Source: Butyrivibrio sp. (GTDB taxonomy: Bacteria > Bacillota > Clostridia > Lachnospirales > Lachnospiraceae). Taken from it: a stretch of 64,000 nucleotides of DNA. Below the pieces are notes generated by a model. It was not told the origin of the DNA. It made no database searches and saw only the letters and a list, made by a program, of their open reading frames with translations. Shown one piece after another: positions 61,701-64,000 of this stretch (its first letter is position 1; each line of letters opens with the position of its first letter). The position numbers were made by a program, and so were the translations under genes. Location: contig JAFSQI010000124.1 of the NCBI GenBank assembly GCA_017446685.1, positions 30,621-94,620 on the forward strand. The letters run 5' to 3'.

Positions 61701-62530
61701 GAGATAAATTTCTCTTTCTTCTTATCTTCAGTAGTATAAAGAGCTTCTCTTGAAGCAAGGTAGTCTTTATAAGTATCTTCTATCGGAGTTCTGTAGAAAC
61801 CATCACCAAACTCAACGCTCTTAAGCTCTGTTCCAAAGGTTGTATGACGGCAGTGGTCAGACCAGTAGGTATCAAGAACTCTTATTTCAGTCATGCTTGG
61901 ATCACGCTTTTCATCATCATGGAAATACTGTTGTATCCACTTAAAATCGTTAAATGTCATAGCAAGTCCAAGTGACTCATAGAGGTTCTTAAGCTCAGCC
62001 TCTTCCATATCCTTGAAACCATCAAAAATCTTTACATCCGCAGGTTCATCATATACTTCTACAAGTGTTTCGGGTTTCTTTGCATCAGCAATTCTGCTGT
62101 CTACAGGGTTCATTGTATAGTTCTTGATCTTTTCAAGTTCATCATCAGATACATTACCGATCAGCATATATGTAACTGCTGTTCTGATGACAGGCTCCTC
62201 GTCACCCTTTATGAAACGAACGCACTGCTCGGCAGAATCTGCTCTCTGATCGAACTGTCCCGGAAGAGCTTCTATACTAAATACCTTTGCATTTTCAGGA
62301 ATCTCAATTTCTTCTCTGTACAAGATATCAACAGGCGGCTCTGAAAAAACAGTTCTAAGTGCTTTTTCGAACACCTCATCCGAAACATTTTCAACATCAT
62401 AGCGAATGAATATCCTTACATTCTCAACACTTTTAATTCCAAGGTAGCCGGCAATTTCTGATTTCAGTTCTTTTGCCTTGCCTGCAAAAGGTGCTTTCTT
62501 TTCAACATAGATTCGTCTTACAATGCTCAT
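58724..62530 (-). CDS. purL: Phosphoribosylformylglycinamidine synthase (single-chain FGAM synthase)
   Basis: A 1268-residue enzyme of purine synthesis joining N-terminal, PurL ATPase (ATP/Mg site GGKDSMSG, FFKNETHNHPTEIEPFGGAA) and C-terminal glutaminase domains. Glutaminase triad: Cys in LALGICNGFQ and His/Glu at the end (SHGEGRF). The single-chain form is found in many Lachnospiraceae. RBS AGTGAGGAGAAATT. First gene of the purL-carA-carB cluster. Confidence 0.96.
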   Translation of the reverse strand: MSIVRRIYVEKKAPFAGKAKELKSEIAGYLGIKSVENVRIFIRYDVENVSDEVFEKALRTVFSEPPVDILYREEIEIPENAKVFSIEALPGQFDQRADSAEQCVRFIKGDEEPVIRTAVTYMLIGNVSDDELEKIKNYTMNPVDSRIADAKKPETLVEVYDEPADVKIFDGFKDMEEAELKNLYESLGLAMTFNDFKWIQQYFHDDEKRDPSMTEIRVLDTYWSDHCRHTTFGTELKSVEFGDGFYRTPIEDTYKDYLASREALYTTEDKKKEKFISLMDIALMGMKKLKKDGKLTDMEESEENNACTVVVPVEVDYGNGPKTENWLVFFKNETHNHPTEIEPFGGAATCLGGAIRDPLSGRGYVYQAMRVTGAADPTVPVAETMKGKLSQKKLVRGAASGYSSYGNQIGLATGYVKEIYHEGYVAKRMEIGAVMGAAPQEHVIRESADPDDIIILLGGRTGRDGCGGATGSSKAHDSKSLATCGAEVQKGNAPTERKLQRLFRRPEVSELIKKCNDFGAGGVSVAIGELAPGLDINLDLVPKKYAGLDGTELAISESQERMAVVVAPGNADKFLDYAAEENLEAVKVAVVTKEPRLVLNWRGKKIVDIKRAFLDTNGAHQETTVKVEIPQEKDNYLKKIASSKVADALKEGDVKAAWISELSDLNVCSQKGLVEMFDSSIGAGSVLMPYGGKYQLTETQAMVAKLPVLSGKTDTVTMMSYGFDPYLSSWSPYHGAAYAVTESVARIVATGGDYKKLHFTFQEYFKRMTDDPQRWSQPFTALLGAYDAQMKFGIASIGGKDSMSGSFNEINVPPTLVSFAVDVASLKDVVTPELKKSGNKLVQFKIAKDKFDLPDYDKVMKLYGCITELMRKGAIVSAYAEDCYGIAASISKMAFGNGLGVKLLDSLKAEELFANDIADIIAEVPAQFMEEVLKVEGSREIGEVTDEAVFAAAGMSISMEEALAAWKGTLEKVFPSTVSESKEPVESKLFKADSVYVCKNKVAKPTVFIPVFPGSNCEYDSAQAFERAGADVNIRIFRNRNAKDIEESVAEFKKAISNAQIIMFPGGFSAGDEPDGSAKFFATAFQNEEIKAAVDDLLHNRDGLALGICNGFQAMIKLGLVPYGKITGQTQESPTLTFNTIGRHISKMAYIKVVSNNSPWLTGAELGGVYTNPASHGEGRFVAPQDVLDKLFENGQIATQYCDLEGNVTMDDEWNINGSYRAVEGILSPDGRAFGKMAHSERRGDGVAVNIFGEQDLKIFESGVKYFK

Positions 62531-62565
62531 AATTTCTCCTCACTTAAATATGTTTATATAATGCA

Positions 62566-62597
62566 AAAGTGCTTAACTATAAATAATTAAGCACTTT
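62566..62597 (-). terminator. Hairpin between the TetR gene and purL
   Basis: Perfect 11-bp stem AAAGTGCTTAA / TTAAGCACTTT with a 10-nt loop. It overlaps the TetR stop codon. The following TTTTGCATT is a weak T tract. Its left side also lies in the purL promoter zone (TATATA near 62555). Confidence 0.6.
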
Positions 62598-63183
62598 AGT
62601 CTTCAGGCACTAAGCCCTCTAATACATACATTAATTCTCTATCAATAGCTTCCTCAGAAACTCCGATAGTCTTTGACGCGATTTTGAGTCCTTCCACCAC
62701 GTACATTAAATTGCGGGCACATCCAATAGGGTTCTCGCAATAAAATTCTCCACATTCAACTCCGTTTTCAATAAGCTTTTCCACAATTCTAACTGCAGTA
62801 TCGAACTGGTTCTTAAGAGGATTCTCTTTGGTCGATACTTTATTTACGGAAAAATATTCATATGTTGCAACAGTGAGATTGTTCTTCTTTCTAAGGATGT
62901 ACTTCTTCTGCTCTTTTAGGAAAAGAGCAAGCATATCACCGGCAGAAGCATCACCGGCAAGAGCCGCCGCTACGGCTTCATCATCATCCTCTTCATGAGT
63001 GTTTGCAAGAACTGCAAGAAATAATTCTTCAATACTGGAAAAATAGAGATAAAGACCCCCGCGACTGATGTCACAGGCATCAACAATGTCTTTCATGGTT
63101 ACATTTTTGTATCCTTTTTCCGAAAAAACGCCTCTCGCCTTTTCGAGGATGTATTTCCTCTTTTGTGCGGATTTCTCTCCCAT
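62596..63183 (-). CDS. TetR-family transcriptional regulator
   Basis: 195 residues. TetR_N HTH at ~residues 9-55 (ILEKARGVFSEKGYKNVTMK, DIVDACDISRGGLYLYFSS) and a helical ligand-binding domain with acidic start HEEDDDEAVAAAL. RBS GGGGAAGGAAA. Located upstream of purL, so it might respond to something other than purines; target unknown. Confidence 0.88.
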   Translation of the reverse strand: MGEKSAQKRKYILEKARGVFSEKGYKNVTMKDIVDACDISRGGLYLYFSSIEELFLAVLANTHEEDDDEAVAAALAGDASAGDMLALFLKEQKKYILRKKNNLTVATYEYFSVNKVSTKENPLKNQFDTAVRIVEKLIENGVECGEFYCENPIGCARNLMYVVEGLKIASKTIGVSEEAIDRELMYVLEGLVPED

Positions 63184-63225
63184 TTTCCTTCCCCTGTTAT
63201 AAATGTTTTTTACCTGTAAATAAAG

Positions 63226-63699
63226 TCAGGATAATTCCTGTCCCCAGAACTTGCAAAGATCATCCATCTTTTTGACTACGTTGTAAAGAACTCCGTTGTA
63301 AACGCCCTGTGCCCACACAGAACCTTTTGTCATTCCCGAAAGAATATACTTGGATAATATTCCCGCAAGATCATCCATATCTCTGATCTCAGCCTTCTGG
63401 ATAAATGCAAGTTCATCCTTTGCACTATTCAAATGATTTCTGGTATAAACGTAGACGTAGTTGCGATCAAGCAAATTCGTAGTCTGAGCTGTCTTAACAA
63501 AAGCCAGCAAGTTAGAATCGTAAACAGGAAATGGCATTGATTTTAAGTCACTGTTAGAATAGCTCTGAGCAACTTCAGAACCACACTTTTCCTTAAGCCA
63601 ATTTAAATAAGGAACAAGCTTTGAAACTTCAGGTCTGTATCTTGAAACGATATCCTCAACACTGTTTTCATTGACATTGTTGTCATTTTCCATACTCAT
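63226..63699 (-). CDS. Hypothetical protein, 157 aa
   Basis: Soluble protein with acidic N-terminus (MSMENDNNVNENSVEDIVSR) and helical body (VSKLVPYLNWLKEKCGSEVA; MPFPVYDSNLLAFVKTAQTT; NHLNSAKDELAFIQKAEIRD). No signal peptide or TM helix. RBS GGAGCGGCTTTCA. 42 bp before the TetR gene on the same strand, so likely co-transcribed. Family not recognised with confidence. Confidence 0.7.
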   Translation of the reverse strand: MSMENDNNVNENSVEDIVSRYRPEVSKLVPYLNWLKEKCGSEVAQSYSNSDLKSMPFPVYDSNLLAFVKTAQTTNLLDRNYVYVYTRNHLNSAKDELAFIQKAEIRDMDDLAGILSKYILSGMTKGSVWAQGVYNGVLYNVVKKMDDLCKFWGQELS

Positions 63700-63806
63700 T
63701 GAAAGCCGCTCCTATTCTGGCTTACAGCCGTTTATCATACCATTGTGACTAAACATTTTGAACTTTTTTTGAAGTTCTTGAACAATTATAGCAAGCCTTC
63801 CCTAAA

Positions 63807-63835
63807 TTGTACAGAAAAAAAAATTATGCTACAAT
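63807..63835 (+). promoter_or_regulatory. Sigma-A-type promoter reading rightward
   Basis: TTGTAC, exactly 17-nt spacer, TACAAT on the plus strand. It faces away from the hypothetical gene at 63.2-63.7 kb and drives something that continues beyond the window. Confidence 0.6.
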
Positions 63836-64000
63836 CACATATTATTGGGGTGATTACTGTTCAGTTGTCAGCCAATATATGAGTGGACATAAATGCTTAT
63901 TTTCGTCTACGCTGTATGACATTTCACTAAGCTCGAAAAAACCTCGCTAAGTGATCTGCACATGCGTCGTAATTCATATAGATTCAAATACAAGAACAAG
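63836..64000. other. Unassigned leader or RNA at the right edge
   Basis: No ORF is supported before the window ends. It contains a CACTAAGCTCG ... CTCGCTAAGTG imperfect hairpin. May be the 5' leader of the next gene or a small RNA. Confidence 0.3.

Overview
The window looks like a chromosome segment of a low-GC Gram-positive anaerobe, most likely a Lachnospiraceae/Butyrivibrio-type bacterium. Nearly all genes have strong GGAGG-type ribosome binding sites, DNA is AT-rich, and housekeeping proteins (single-chain PurL, CarA/CarB, EF-P, NADP-type glutamate dehydrogenase) have Firmicutes character. No taxonomic marker was searched; this is a judgement from sequence style.

The first ~44.9 kb is one end of a large integrative and conjugative element (ICE); its other end lies left of the window. 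Read from the integrase end inward: a tyrosine recombinase with flanking XRE regulators, an excisionase-like small protein and a Cro/CI-like divergent promoter (41.2-44.8 kb); ParA/ParB and a winged-helix replication-type protein beside an AT-rich region with a consensus DnaA box (36.8-40.9 kb); a TOPRIM/DUF3991 primase-like protein; a PilZ protein followed by a tRNA-like structure; small membrane and surface proteins; a type I toxin-antitoxin locus; a secreted papain-fold-like protein with a Ca-binding motif; a candidate oriT with MobC-like protein and MOBP-type relaxase (23.8-28.3 kb); a T4SS core with VirB11/CpaF-like ATPase, a split VirB4, an NlpC/P60 cell-wall hydrolase, a PcfB/DUF3801 protein, VirD4 coupling protein, a second ParB, pilin, VirB6-like and VirB3-like proteins (9.4-23.4 kb); then coiled-coil and membrane accessory proteins, an SSB, DUF5688-type proteins and topoisomerase III running off the left edge. 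Almost all of this is on the minus strand in long, tightly spaced or overlapping operons.

From ~45.0 kb to the end is ordinary chromosome: gdhA, a Gfo/Idh oxidoreductase, an SH3b envelope protein, tRNA-Arg(CCG), a chromosomal DUF5688 protein, efp, aroQ, a DUF1961 protein, a lipoprotein, the purL-carA-carB cluster, a TetR regulator and a hypothetical. The ICE appears to abut the gdhA terminator, not the tRNA.

The most notable signals are inside the ICE: (i) several unrelated cytosolic cargo-type proteins end in a similar short basic/His-Gly-Arg tail (RHHGR-like), a possible T4SS export tag; (ii) a family of ~20-25 bp perfect or near-perfect palindromes (ACTTCGTCTCA arms) in intergenic regions, concentrated around the mobilisation genes; (iii) a 65-nt tRNA-like fold directly after the PilZ stop codon; (iv) a convergent type I toxin-antitoxin module with a 31-residue hydrophobic peptide; (v) two ParB paralogues, one without ParA and adjacent to the coupling protein; (vi) a PilZ c-di-GMP receptor carried as cargo.
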